Below, in pieces: positions 47,439 through 59,328 of a stretch of 64,000 nt of DNA (the stretch's first letter is position 1; every line of letters starts with the position of its first letter). Source of the stretch: Parascedosporium putredinis (Eukaryota; Ascomycota; Sordariomycetes; Microascales; Microascaceae); contig CASHTG010000012.1 in assembly GCA_949357655.1 (NCBI GenBank), positions 4,340,001-4,404,000 on the forward strand, read 5' to 3'. Below the pieces are notes generated by a model. It was not told the origin of the DNA and made no database searches. It was given only the letters and a program-made list of their open reading frames with translations. Both the position numbers and the translations under genes were made by a program.

Positions 47439-49671
47439 ATGACTCCACCCCAGTGTCCCGTCAAAAGTCCAACCTCGGCGGCGGCGGCACGCGGAACTTT
47501 GACTGGTGGCCCGAGCAGCTCAAGCTCAACATCCTCCGTCAAAACACCAGCGTGACCAACCCCTACGAGAAGGACTTCAACTACGCCGAGGCCTTCAAGA
47601 GCATAGACTATGCCCAGCTCAAGAAGGACCTCACCGCCGTCATGACCGACTCCCAGGAGTGGTGGCCCGCCGACTTTGGCCACTACGGCGGTCTCTTTGT
47701 CCGCATGGCCTGGCACAGCGCCGGCACCTACCGTGTCACCGACGGCCGCGGCGGCGGTGGCGCCGGCCAGCAGCGCTTCGCCCCGCTCAACAGCTGGCCC
47801 GACAACACCAGTCTCGACAAGGCCCGCCGCCTCCTCTGGCCCGTCAAGCAAAAGTACGGCGAGAAGATCTCGTGGTCTGATCTCTTGCTCCTCGCCGGTA
47901 ACGTCGCCATCGAGTCCATGGGCGGCAAGACTTTTGGCTTCGCCGCCGGCCGCCCCGATGTTTGGGAGGCCGACGAGTCCGTCTACTGGGGCGCCGAGGA
48001 GACGTGGCTCGGCAACGAGGACCGCTACGGCGGTGGCCAGGAGGGTATCGCCGCCCACGGCACCCTGCCCGGCGACGAGCACAAGAAGGGCCACACCGAC
48101 ATCCACACCCGCGACCTGCAAAACCCCTCGCCGCCTCTCACATGGGTCTCATCTACGTGAACCCCGAGGGCCCCGACGGCATCCCTGACCCCGTCGCCGC
48201 CGCCAGGGATATCCGCACCACTTTCGGTCGCATGGCCATGAACGACGAGGAGACCGTCGCCCTCATCGCCGGTGGCCACACCTTTGGCAAGACCCACGGT
48301 GCCGGGCCCACCGAGAACGTGGCCAAGGAGCCCGAGGCCGCCCCCTCGAGCAGCAGGGTCTCGGCTGGGCCAACACTTTCCGCTCCGGAAAGGGCCCCGA
48401 CGCCATCACCAGCGGTATCGAGGTCACCTGGACCAGCACCCCCGTCAAGTGGAGCAACAGCTTCCTCGAGTACCTCTTCAAGTTCGAGTGGGAGCTCACC
48501 AAGTCCCCGCCGGCGCCAACCAGTGGGTTGCCAAGAACGCCGACGCCATCATCCCCGACGCCTTCGACCCCAACAAGAAGCAGCTCCCCACCATGCTGAC
48601 CACCGATCTCTCCCTGCGCTTCGACCCCGCGTACGAGAAGATTTCGCGCCGCTTCCTCGAGAACCCGGACCAGTTCGCCGACGCCTTTGCCCGCGCCTGG
48701 TTCAAGCTTCTCCACAGGGACATGGGCCCGCGTGCCCTCTGGGTTGGACCCGAGGTCCCCTCCGAGGAACTCCTCTGGGAGGACCCCTCCCCGCCGCCAG
48801 CCACCCCGTCATCGACGACGCGGACATCTCCTCCCTCAAGTCCGCCATCGGCAACAGCGGCGTCGCCGCCAACAAGTTCATCTCCGCCGCGTGGGCGTCC
48901 GCCTCGTCTTTCCGAGGCTCCGACAAGCGCGGTGGCGCCAACGGTGGCCGCATCCGCCTCGAGCCCCAGAGGAGCTGGGAGGTCAACAACCCCGCCCAGC
49001 TCGCCGAGGTCCTCAAGGCCCTCGAGGGCATCCAGCAGCAGTTCAACGCCTCCGCGTCCGGCGGCAAGAAGGTCTCCATCGCCGACCTCGTCGTCCTCGC
49101 CGGCGCCGCCGCCCTCGAGCAGGCCACCGGCGTCAGCGTCCCCTTCACCCCGGGCCGCACGGATGCTTCCCAGGAGCAGACCGACGTCGACTCCTTCCGC
49201 AACCTCGAGCCCCGCGTCGACGGTTTCCGCAACTACGGAAAGGGTACCCAGCGCGCTCGCACCGAGCAGCACCTCGTCGATCGTGCCGCCCTTCTTAACC
49301 TCTCCGCCCCCGAGCTCACCGCCTTGATCGGCGGTCTCCGTGTGCTCGGCACCAACTACGACGGCTCCTCGCACGGCGTCTTCACCAACAACCCCGGTAA
49401 GCTCACCAACGACTTCTTCGTCAACCTGCTCGACATGAGCACCGCCTGGAAGTCCATCGACGGCGAAATCTACGAGGGCTTCGACCGCAAGTCGGGCCAG
49501 AAGAAGTGGTCCGCTACCCGCGCCGACCTCGTCTTCGGTTCCCACTCCGAGCTTCGCGCCCTCGCCGAGGTGTACGCTAGCGCTGGTGGACAGGACAGGC
49601 TCGTCAAGGACTTTGTGGCGGCTTGGACCAAGGTGATGAACGCGGACCGTTTCGATCTTCATAGGGCGTAG
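47439..49671 (+). CDS. katG: Catalase-peroxidase KatG, 745 aa after correction
   Basis: KatG is a haem enzyme that removes H2O2 by catalase and peroxidase activity. The start ATG at 47439 (CCAAAATGA) gives MTPPQCPVKKSNLGGGGTRN. The distal triad R89-W92-H93 is seen in RMAWHSAGTYR. The Tyr of the Met-Tyr-Trp adduct lies in HMGLIYVNPEGPDG. The proximal haem His is in GGHTFGKTHGAG. The C-terminal domain carries KRGGANGGRIRLEPQ and ends FDLHRA. There is no intron. Five single bases are missing: AAAA 47463-47466, CCCC 48124-48127, CCCCC 48341-48345, CCCC 48505-48508 and CCCC 48784-48787. Adding them gives 2238 nt in one frame. No signal peptide is seen, so it fits the intracellular KatG1 type. The C-terminus is not a clear peroxisomal signal. 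Confidence 0.95.
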
Positions 49672-49899
49672 AGTATGATTGGGGTAATACATTTCAATTT
49701 CCGTTTTTATTATGGTTACTTGTGCCAAGAATGTCTCGTGTTCCTCGTAAATGCATCCGCCGGAATGGCGAGTCCTATCCCAAGCGGCGTAAAATCAATC
49801 TGAATGTGTGCTTGCTACGCTTTTGGTCTTGTAGACATATATATAACACCCAAATCGCCACTAATCGCTTGGCTAAATGGCTCACTCCATCGCTTAGTA

Positions 49900-51096
49900 T
49901 CAATCCTCTAGACTTGGTGTCTCCCACTGCACCCACTCAAGAATATTTACTGGTCGTGTACTAGAGTCTCCTAGCCCCTCCAGCAAGTCCGTGTCGCCGG
50001 ATGGCTCATCACTCCGAACGAGGAACTTGCGAATATAGGCATCAAGCAGAGTCCGCTGTCTCTCCGGAAACACGCAATGGCCGTGACCGCCCGCCATCGA
50101 AACTGCCATGTGATCCGACACATTCAGAGCGTCCCACACCCGGCGAGCACCCACCATGCAGGCGAACGACGCACGCGGTCGAAGCCAATCCGCCTCCGCC
50201 TGCAGAACCAAGAGAGCCCTCGGAGCGATCAACCCAGCCAACTCGTGCTGATCCACGGGCAAGCTATCCGGGTCCCTGGAGAAGTTGCCGAAAGCTCGGC
50301 CAAGGCCGTCGGGCGGCTCGTCGCACTGCGTGTCGCATATGCTGAATCTCTCTTGCTGTTTTTCCCACTCGGCGATCCTCCAACACGCGTCCCCGCCCAC
50401 CCCCGCCTCCTGCGAGATGGTGAGAGCCAGCCTTTCGTCAAAGGCTCCGGCCAAGAGCACGGCTCGGGCGTTGCGCGAGCAGCCCGTGGTCGCTAATCGG
50501 CGCGCGTCGATCGCGGCCTCGGGCGTAAGTTCGAGTGCGTCGATGACGCGAGAGAGACCCCACGCGGAGGCTGCCATGAGACCGGCGTCAAACTCCGTTC
50601 CGTATAGGGTATAGAATTTGCCCGAGTTATAGGATGACGCGATCCTGGCGATTTCATCGTTTTTATAGATTATCACCGCAACGTCATCCGGCACTGGGAT
50701 GGTCATGCCCCCGAATGCGATGATGGCTGGGTACGGGGGTATGCCTATTCGGGGAAGTGTTATGTTGACGGAGAACGAGATGGATTCCTCCCCATGAGTG
50801 ATATCGATGACTAGGTCAGTCCCGTTGAGCCGGGTGGTGAGCGCCTCGGGTGGACCGGGGACTTTCCCGTAAACAGTTCGTTGGAAGATTTCCATGAGTT
50901 CCTGTCGACGGCAGTTCCACTGTGATTTCCGGGTGACGCGATCACCGTTGAACATGAGGAATGGGTCGGGGAGCGTGCTTTGCGGTCCGGCGGCCAGTAG
51001 GTCGGCATTCTTCGGGAGTGCTACACAGTCCGTCGCGAGTTGGGAAAACGCGACGGAGACCAATAGGGAGAGGCTTAAAAGGAGCATCGTGTGCAT
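49900..51096 (-). CDS. Secreted glucuronoyl esterase (carbohydrate esterase family 15), 398 aa
   Basis: CE15 enzymes cleave ester bonds between lignin and 4-O-methyl-glucuronoxylan in plant walls. The signal peptide MHTMLLLSLSLLVSVAFS is followed by ATDC. The nucleophile elbow is GCSRN (Ser207), the acid Glu230 lies in SQEAGVGG, and the His is in GGHGHCVFP (about 338-340). FGTEFDAGLMAASAWGLSR-like and HELAGLIAPRALL segments complete the family pattern. It is one uninterrupted frame without intron, a useful contrast to the frameshifted neighbours. Odd point: the residues after GCSRN are Ala-Arg where Gly-Lys is usual; that Lys normally contacts the substrate. Several NxS/T sites suggest glycosylation. 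It is convergent with KatG (228 bp apart). No cellulose-binding module is present. Confidence 0.9.
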   Translation of the reverse strand: MHTMLLLSLSLLVSVAFSQLATDCVALPKNADLLAAGPQSTLPDPFLMFNGDRVTRKSQWNCRRQELMEIFQRTVYGKVPGPPEALTTRLNGTDLVIDITHGEESISFSVNITLPRIGIPPYPAIIAFGGMTIPVPDDVAVIIYKNDEIARIASSYNSGKFYTLYGTEFDAGLMAASAWGLSRVIDALELTPEAAIDARRLATTGCSRNARAVLLAGAFDERLALTISQEAGVGGDACWRIAEWEKQQERFSICDTQCDEPPDGLGRAFGNFSRDPDSLPVDQHELAGLIAPRALLVLQAEADWLRPRASFACMVGARRVWDALNVSDHMAVSMAGGHGHCVFPERQRTLLDAYIRKFLVRSDEPSGDTDLLEGLGDSSTRPVNILEWVQWETPSLED

Positions 51097-51937
51097 TGAA
51101 AGACGGCGCGGGCAAGTGTGCGGATATCATAAGGGCATTGGATCGGGTCCGTATTCGTAGATGGGACAACCAGGGTAATAATTAAATAGACTTTTCTGCG
51201 AGTTCCTCTCCCACGTTCATATTTGTACCTCTTGAACAGAATCACGCGGATAGCAGCAACATGCAAGTAGTATATTGGCCGGTGTCCTCGAAATCCTTCA
51301 TACCCCTCCTTCTCTTTGGCCATGCATTTGCTGTGTCCCAGATGATATTGGTGCACCCCGCAGAAAGCACTATGAACGACCGATCTCAAGGCCTAGGAGC
51401 TTGTAGTCGTGCGGCCGCCCGCCAAGCTAGATGCGTCTGCGGATATTAGGTCATGACGCAGCGACCGTCTCAACGTTCCGATTCAATCATGCTTCTCTAC
51501 TATGTCGACGGTGATATAGGAAGTAGGTATATGCAGAAGTGTTACGATGGTGAAGAACTCTGATGTCAAATGCTGTGAAGAGGATGGGAGAAGTCGAGTA
51601 GCGATTATTCGCATACGTTGATCAGACAAAGGGATTATATTACGACCTCTTGATTCGAGGGGCTTTTCTACTTCTATTAAGGTGTGCAGTACAAATAAAG
51701 GAAACGTAGATGTAGTGGCATAAAGGAGTGGAACTCAGACATGTGCCTCGAACAATCAACCATACTCTCTCATCATGCAAACGTCAAATATATACGAGAA
51801 ATATTCTTTTCGTAGCTGGATACAAGATGTAACACGAGCTAGCTGGTATGTAGAGAAACGGAGAGGCCTGGAGAGGTTATGGAAAGCGTTTAGAGGAGCG
51901 CAATGATATAGCAGAGATGGGGGCATCCATCCTCTGT
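51097..51937. other. Intergenic, CE15 promoter region
   Basis: About 840 bp between two minus-strand genes, holding the CE15 promoter and the 3' flank of the nuclease gene. No coding evidence. Confidence 0.6.
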
Positions 51938-53960
51938 TTAGCAGAGGTGGAACTTGGCGACGCTCGGATCGTGGTCGCTGACCTGGTCGTCGTAGTTTTG
52001 CCAGGTGTTGAGGTGCATGTGCTGGTACTGGACGCCGCACCCCGCGGCCGGGCTCACAAAGGTGTGATCGAGCGCCTGACTGTTCATGTCGAAGAGGTAC
52101 GTGTAGCGCTCGTTGGTGGCGATGTGCGCAACCTCGTCGAGGTCGGTGAGACCCGACTTTTCGGTAAAGATGCGCAGGGGCTGCACCTGAACAAACTCGT
52201 TGAAGTCCCCGGCCGCAATCACGTAGGCCTTGGGGTCCTTTTCGAGGATCTGGGCGATGAAGCTCTGCCGGTTGTATGAACGACGTTAGAAACTAGCTTT
52301 AGAAAAAGGTGAGAGGAGATAGGGGATCTACTTACAGCAGTCACATCGGCCTGGGTGGCTCGCTGATCGACTCCCTTGTTCACGGGGGCGCGCGTCACCG
52401 TGAATGCTCGTCGAACCGCCCTTGCTCGTGAAATGCACGTTGACGGTAAAGAAGGGCTTCTTGGCCCCCTTGACGGCGCGCCACGCCGCCACGAGAGGCT
52501 TGCGGCTGGCATCCCACGCAGCGTTGGTCGGGTCGATGCGGCCCGGGTTGTACTTGAGAGCCGGCCCGTCCAACACTTCGTTGGCGTCGAGGCTGCCGCC
52601 CTGGTTGGGCTTGTAGAGCTCCACAATGTCCGGGCGGTAGATGTAGGCGCAGCGAATGTTGCCTCCGGGCTGGCCGCCGTCCATGCCGTCCTCGGGCGCG
52701 ACCTCGGCAAAGTCGTACCGAACGCCGCTGGTCTCGAAGATGCTCTGGGTCAGGATGGAGAGGGTCACGTTTGCGCTCACGACGCCGTCGTTGGTGGGGC
52801 CCGAGTTGTCCTGCACTTCTTGGAGGAAGATGAGGTCGGGCGTGCGCAGCTTGTTGACGATTTGGTCGACGACTTGGGGGAGGTGGGTGCTGGTCGGGGC
52901 GAGGTTCTCGGCGTTGTAGTCGGCGATGGTGAGGCCCTTGCAGGTGCCGGTGCTGGAGAAGCCGACGGGGTCGTGCTCGGCGGACGAGTTGCGGAGAGGG
53001 GTGATGTGGGTGAGTGGGAGGATGCGGTAGAAGCCAAAGGCGTAGTAGACGACGCCTGTGATGTCGCCATAGTAGTCTCCCATCTTGGTGTCGGAGGGTT
53101 TTTGCTTCCGTCCAGAGGGCTCCCGATAACGATGGTTTCGGGGTTGGCATCTGCGCGATTCCTTCGTGAGCTTTGAAATTATCAAGGAGCGTGAAGAAAC
53201 GAAAAGAAAGAAAAACCAACCTTCATCAGACATGGTCACACCACCTTGCTTATTTTCACCAGTGACCTTCCAGTCTCCGCGGATCCAGACATCGCCGTAC
53301 TGGTTAGGCCGGCTGACGCCATAGGCACCTTTCACGGTGACGAGTTCGCCCATGAGGCTCTCCCAGAAATCGAGCCCGTACTCCTCGGGCTGGAGCTTCG
53401 GGTTCGCGACGGAGATCAAAGAAGCATTGTTGGGCACGCCATACACGCCACCTTCGTCGAGGCTCGAGAAGGAGCTCGTGGGCGGGGACAGCGTGTCCTT
53501 GCCGATGACCAAGGGTTGGACCTCGTTCCCGGAGGAGAGGATGGTCACGCCGGTGGGGGAAGACAGCTCGGTAAGGAAGAGATAGTCCACGGCAGACCTA
53601 TATCATTGGCGCGCTTTATGTTAGTGTGTTCGCTCTTTCGCCGTTCGAGGACAAGTTGTAATTAGCTGCGACCTACCTATACTCGGTCACCTTGCCATCC
53701 AGCGTGATGATATCCCCCACAGCTACTTGTTTCGCCGTGTTGCTACCAAAGACGTAAAGGCTCTCCGATGTCGTCACGTCATCGTCCGGGTTGGTGGATC
53801 GGAGGTAGATGCCAGAGCTAGTAACAGCAGTCACCAGACCTTCGAGACCCGTCACGGCCTTGCCATTGTAGGGCGAGATGAAGCGGTCACCGTTGATCTC
53901 GGCAATCGTCACCGCCACGGCGCCGGAGATCGCCGCAAATAGAGGCCCAACTGTCTTCAT
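51938..53960 (-). CDS. Secreted endonuclease/exonuclease/phosphatase-family protein, about 601 aa
   Basis: This is an EEP-fold phosphodiesterase, probably an extracellular nuclease related to bacterial ExeM/NucH. The N-terminus MKTVGPLFAAISGAVAVTIA is a signal peptide. The first 300 residues are a beta-rich domain (SGIYLRSTNPDDDVTTSESL, LGELVTVKG-like), followed by the EEP domain: IADYNAENL, PDLIFLQEVQDNSG (catalytic Glu), VNVHFTSKGG, VIAAGDFNEF (catalytic Asp/Asn) and VSDHDPSVAKF (terminal Asp-His). Introns: 53598-53676, 53151-53220, 52265-52335. One base is missing near 53099 and two in the C run (G on this strand) at 52383-52387; with them the coding length is 1806 nt. The stop at 51938 follows FHLC. 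DNA, RNA or phospholipid could be the substrate; nuclease is the best guess. Confidence 0.85.
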
Positions 53961-54360
53961 GATGTCCAGTCGTGTCCGGTGGCAAACTTGAACGAATGAG
54001 GTACGCGGCGTCTCCCAGAAAAGCTTCGCGATCTTCGAAGATCCTTCCTTTAGGTTACTACCACCCCTCTTTATATTCTCCCAGATACTACATATAATAC
54101 CCACACACGCCGCAGGAACAGCGCGCGGAGGATGCTCCGGGATGCGGGATGTCAGTCGCGCACCCGCGACGGATGGGCGTATCTTTGGCGCACAGCAGAT
54201 GTGACAAGCTACAAAAGAACCCCGCCGTGCACCAGTGAAAGCATTCCCATCCGCATTGTCGCAACGGTGGTGGGGTCACATCTCATTTCGCAGCGGGTTC
54301 AATGGGGTTCAATGGGGGCATTCTTGGTGCAATGTGCAGTTATATATCTCTTATCTATCC
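53961..54360. other. Intergenic, nuclease promoter
   Basis: 400 bp upstream of the nuclease ATG. No feature beyond an AT-richer block near 54,065-54,100 is evident. Confidence 0.55.
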
Positions 54361-54914
54361 TCAAAGCGATACCGAGTCACTGGGCCTCTTCCCCTCCACA
54401 AACGTCCACTCGAGCGCTGTCGATCCACAGATCTTCGTGACCTCAGCACGTTGTCGCGCATGGGCCATCCACGGGTGTCCAAGGCCGGTCCATGCCCCCG
54501 TTTCTGCAAGTTGCCCCAGCCCAAGATTCCCTAAAGCGGGAACCAGTCTCCGCTCATCCCGACCCTCCGCAATCTCTCTCAATTCATCCAACTGCGTTCT
54601 TCCTCCAGGGATGGCCACAACCACGTTTTCTTCTGGGCTTCTGGTTTGCTGCGGATTGCATCTGTTGATGGCCATGGCAAGAAATTCGCCAATTGTTCCG
54701 ATATTTTCGATTTGCGAGGTCGGACGCATTCGACGAGTCTGACAGGCCCGTCTGAAATTACCCTTGGCCAGGCCTCGGCGTAATCGCGCCCACGTGCGAC
54801 GCGAAGAACGCACTTTTGCACATCTCCAGCGGCGCAAATTCCAATCGCAGCGCCGCGGACGCATGCCGAAGGAGGAAGGTAATTTAACGTTGTAGCCAAT
54901 GCGGGTGGCGGCAC
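54361..54914 (-). CDS. Hypothetical protein or gene remnant
   Basis: Two overlapping minus-strand frames read as one protein-like chain: first ICAAGDVQKCVLRVARGR and PVRLVECVRP, then, one frame over, TSQIENIGTIGEFLAMAINR, VVVAIPGGRTQLDELREI, GHPWMAHARQRAEVTKIC and the end KRPSDSVSL at 54361. The switch near 54,725-54,745 would fit one missing base. Composition is protein-like (balanced charged and hydrophobic residues), but I recognise no family, see no secure start codon and cannot exclude chance. It may equally be a decayed fragment. Confidence 0.35.
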
Positions 54915-54954
54915 CCAACCAAGGCCAACAACGAGCCTTTTTGATCCGCTTCAA

Positions 54955-57332
54955 GGTGGCAACCGGGAAGGAACCCCACTTGAAGGTTGCCTCTTCTAAT
55001 CAACAATTGATATGCAAAGAGAGGGAGCCGGAATAGCAGCAGAGGGGCGATAAATGTACCGCTGCCAATGCGTTGAAAGAAAAGAGGTTCCTCACGTTGC
55101 TTGTGGAGTAAAACCCCGGCACCCAGGCCAGATAAGACAGCGAATTTTCCAAGAGATCAATCTTGCCCTTGCATTAATCAAATTTGAAGCTGTTATCATT
55201 CTCGTGGGGCAAAGAGATAGACTGACGACGAAAGACATGGGTAAACGAACGCTTTCAGAGCGAGGGAGCGCAGAACTTCAGAACTTGTGACGTCGTCCAA
55301 GTTAACTCTAGCCACTACATCTGGACATCAACCATTTATAGGAGATCAGAAAGACCTCGGTCCCTATTAGGTCCTTGATGCTTGCGATTTTATCCAAGCG
55401 ACCCTTTCCATGACCATCCTGATGAGGTTGACATAGGGCAATCAGGAGGACAACCACATCTTCGGCCGATGAGGTGAGAATAAAAAAGAAAAATAAGAAA
55501 AAGACCCCAATATGCTCCCTCTTAGAAGGATGTATCCGATATATCTTAGCCAGCCAGTTATAAATACCTGCTTCCGAATTCCCGGGTTCACCATCGCTCA
55601 TCTACCGTCCATCGATTGATATCACATGAGGACGGTCGAGTGGTTACCGCCTGTCTCCCTCCATACTAAAAGAAGCTGCCGGAGCATATCCTTTAAACAA
55701 AGGGCTTCCAGCGAGTCTAGAACTATAGTTAATAGGCGGCTTCATGCTACGATTTACAGATCATCGTTTGATGTAGGCTGGAACACTTAACCCCCATCTG
55801 AGAACAGGCGGCGTTGTTTGGTAGGGTTGAACGAGCCACTGGTTCGCACTTTTGTCGCCACTGTCAGTTTAGTCTCCTCTATGGGAAGGAAAAATAATAT
55901 AGTAAAAGGTCTCTCGTTTTCCTGCCTGCCTTTGAAATGCCGCAGATGGGTGTTTCTGTTGATTGGAGTAATCGGAGTAGCAACGGCGTTAATATTAGAG
56001 CTGCGGAAACATATCTCGCGTTCAAGCAAATGGGTAACTTCACATGCTCAAGCGCTTCCTCTATTAAACAAACAAGGGAAGACAAAAGGCGGCTTATCAA
56101 TGGTTTAAGTCATCAGTGTTCAATTCTGATATCTCAAGTTGCCAAGTTGCCTACACGAAGCTTACAAGGCAGAATTTTCTATGGCAGCCAAGAACGCAGG
56201 GAGCCACAGCGCTTTTAGCTCTCACTTTATCTTAGTAGAGCCCATCGAAACGAGACGATACAGAATCAATATTTATCCACATCGATATATCCTTATATAT
56301 ATAGAATCAGCGGTTCAAAGTTTGATGCACAATGTGACCAACGTACACCCTTGGCCCCAGGGCAAGGCGTAACTATAAGGTATGTGGTTGGCGTGGCATA
56401 TTCCTTCGCGGTTGGCATAGCAAATCGATATCTCCCTGCTGGAGATGCTCCCAGAGTACCCCTAGAGGTGTGGGATGGAAAACCACGCGGAACCACAAGG
56501 GCCTGTCCAACGACCAGGAGCGAGGACCCAGCATTCAAGGCTTCTTACATTCGGGTATAGTGCAGTCAAGCCTATATGCAAGGAGTTTACTACATCACAG
56601 ATGACTTTTATCTACATTACTGCACAAATGTCTTAGATAGTAATTTTCTATTCCCCTCCGGATTTCCAGCTGACATTGAGCTTCTTTAAGCTTGACATGC
56701 CTCCTAAAGGACCAGCAGTGGGCGGAATCGTAGCCCATCTCTCGCAACAGACGGGAGGAACTACAACCCAGCGGGCAGTTTCCAGGCGAACCACGTGGAT
56801 AAAACCGGAGCAACCTCGCCTCGCACTCACCGCCCTCCTTTGCCCTTCAGCCAGCTCCCCTACCAATCCACCGGTACCAGGGGAACCGATGGGACCGAGG
56901 CAAAGGCACACTAACTACTTTCAGGTCTGTGTACGGAAAGGGTGACCAAGATCCCACCTCTCACCTCTAGAGAGGAAATCAAGCTCTTGGCTGGCCGCTT
57001 GTAACTCGGTCGCTATAGACACCCCACGCCTTCGCTTCTGCAGCCCTACCGTTCCCGTCTCGATCGCCGACGGTGGACGCTGCAGGCTAGCTAGATCCTC
57101 TGCAGAGATGTGGCTGCGAACCCTTTGGGTGCACACCTCTGGGTAAAGTTGGAGAAGCACACGGACAGCTCAGGTCCGGACGTTTAGCAAGGTATATACA
57201 TTCACACCTTTAGCCTCACACAATCACGAAAAAGGAGGAGTTACGAAATCTTGTCCCAAATGTTTACGTTATCTATATCCGTCTATTGATTATCCCATGA
57301 TATGATACAAAAAGCACAAGCAGGCAAGAAAA
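54955..57332. other. Intergenic, about 2.4 kb, no supported gene
   Basis: AT-richer than its surroundings, notably 55,700-56,320. Frames here are short and without motifs. A degraded repeat is possible but not demonstrable from this sequence. Confidence 0.5.
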
Positions 57333-58614
57333 TCACCCTTGCCTAGCGGCATCAAGCGTCACCTTGTTCTTCGTGATGCTGTCAATCTCGTCCATGATCT
57401 CCGGGGTAAGCTTGTCCAGGATCTGGAGGGAAGCAATCGTCTCCTCGAGCTGCTCGGGGCGGCTCGCGCCCGTAATCACGCTGCTGACGTTGGGGTTCTT
57501 GAGGCACCACGCAATAGCGAGCTGGCTCTGCGAGACGCCCAGCTTGTCGGCCACGGGCTTGAGGTTGCGCACCGTCTCAATCTCCTGCTTCCAGTCGTCC
57601 GTGCCCATGCGGTCCCTCATGAAATCCGCGAACCCGTCCTTGCTCGCGCCGAAGCGCGAGTCGGCGGGCGGGTTCCCGTCGACGACGTCGTTGTACTTGC
57701 CCGAGAGCAGGCCCATCTTGATGGGGCTAAAGGTGGTGAGGCCGAGCCCGACGCGCTCGTAGAGGCGCTGGAACTGGCCCTCGACGCGGTCGCGTACGAG
57801 CATGTTGTAGAAGGGCTGCTCTACAACGGGGCCGATCATCCTGAGATCCTTGGCGATACCGACCTAAGGGGGCGAGGGTTGTGAGCGGCCGAGATCTTGG
57901 ATCTTTGCTTTCGCAAAAAGAAAATGGGAAGGAGAGCCATTTAAGCTGACCGGCTTGTTCGGGTTCAAACACTTACTGCTTCAGTAATCTCATCGGCACT
58001 CCATTCTGAAGTGCCCCAGTAAAAGGCCTTGCCCTGGTCGATGACGTGGTTAAAAGCCCTCACCGTCTCCTCCATCGGGGTGAGCCTGTCAGGACGGTGC
58101 GCGTAGACAATGTCCACGTACTTGAGCTGGAGACGCTCCAAACACGCATCGAGGCCCTCGATGATGTGTTTCCGGGACAGGCCATGGTTATTGACGAGAA
58201 TCTCGCCGTTTGCAGCACCATAGTTGATCTCTAATCGAAATTGAACGAATCCAAGCCGTTAGTGTTTTTGCCCAAAGGATGGTCTTTTTGGCTAGCAACT
58301 TTTGGGGCCCAACGAAAAAAAAAAAAAAAAAAAAACTCACTTGTGCTAATGACGAGATCACTGCGCTTCCAGCCAAAGTGCTTGATGGCCTTTCCTACCA
58401 CAATCTCCGACTCGCCCGCGGTATAATTCTCGGCGGTGTCGAAAAAGTTGACCCCGAGGTCGTACGCCTTCTTCATGCACGCAAACGCCTGCTCGTCGGC
58501 CGCGTAGCCGCCAAACGTCATCCAGCTGCCGAGGCCGATGGCGGACACGTGCAACCCGGACTTACCCAGGCGACGGTAGACCATGCCAGTCTTACGAGGT
58601 TCTTCGAACGCCAT
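57333..58614 (-). CDS. Aldo-keto reductase, voltage-gated K+ channel beta-subunit type, 352 aa
   Basis: This is an NADPH-dependent carbonyl reductase of the Kv-beta/YghZ-like AKR group. The start MAFEEPRKTGMVYRRLGKSG leads into GLGSWMTFGG. The catalytic Asp and Tyr lie in FFDTAENYTAGESE, Lys in VISTK (its codon split by intron 1) and His in VYAHRPD. FYWGTSEWSADEI and VVEQPFYNML follow. The cofactor-binding end is NVSSVITGASRPEQLEE. Introns: 58231-58340 (contains a 21-base T run on the coding strand) and 57864-57976. Coding length is 1059 nt with no frameshift. The C-terminus is LDAARQG. The subgroup is clear from length and motifs; the substrate is unknown. Its divergent position from no nearby gene gives no pathway hint. 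Confidence 0.92.
58315..58335. repeat. Poly-A tract (A21) inside an aldo-keto reductase intron
   Basis: 21 consecutive A on the + strand, i.e. a T21 tract directly after the GTGAGT donor on the coding strand. It does not affect the protein; its length is uncertain. Confidence 0.9.
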
Positions 58615-59328
58615 CTCGAACGAAAATGATGCAATTGCTTAGGGGTGAGGTGATAGTGGGGGAGAGGGGGGAGACGGGCGGACAGGGAGATTTTTAGAGG
58701 ATGGTTGGTGCGTGCGAGCGGTAATGTCTCCAAGTACAGAATGGCAAGGCGGGCCCCTGAAGCAGAAGAAGGATAGGAAGAGATTAAAGCCCAAAAAAGA
58801 GAAAGTCGCGATTGGGGAAAATACTTCGTAGGTGCAAGTCGGCCCACGAAAAGCTACCCAAGTTCCTGTTTGTGCAGGGGGAAGCCTTTTAGAGGTCGGC
58901 GAGGGTTGGCGCGAGGACCATGTCTGGGATTGGCCCCGGAGAAATTTTCGGACCTCCCAATTTTTCGGAGGGTGCGCGGAGTGTGGCCGGGGGTGTGGAC
59001 TTGGGCGAAAAAGAGGGCGAGGGAGAAAAGTACAAGAGAATGTCAAGCCACATTCTGTTTGCGAGCGGAGGCGAGGGTTTCCCTGCTGCTCGGCAATCCC
59101 CGCATGGAGGATTCGCCCCTCCCCTCCCCACCAACAACAGATGCCTTTGGGTTTTTGTGTTCCTTTCGTCTGTTTTTCGCGGTCGGGGCTCCAAAGGGAT
59201 CGATTGGGAGCTAGCGCTGGCTCCGGCGCTGGATTACCCCAGCGAGCCAATATAAAAAAACGAGGTGGGACCCCTTGTGGGTTTGGGGAGGATCGTCTGC
59301 CATTACGCCTATTGTGGATTTAGTGGCG
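58615..59328. other. Intergenic, aldo-keto reductase promoter
   Basis: About 700 bp between two minus-strand genes. Frames on both strands are G/C-rich read-through without motifs. Confidence 0.55.

Noticed and set aside
47228..48121. A 297-codon minus-strand frame over the KatG 5' half
   Set aside because: Shadow of KatG codon bias; low-complexity composition and no recognised motif.
47439..49671. KatG as a true pseudogene or programmed-frameshift gene
   Set aside because: All five shifts are the same sign, sit in runs, and the same pattern affects most long genes in the window, which points to sequence error.
48496..49728. A 410-codon open frame antisense to KatG
   Set aside because: It mirrors the GC-rich codon pattern of KatG, is Gly/Val/Glu-rich without domains, and the sense strand has clear catalytic motifs.
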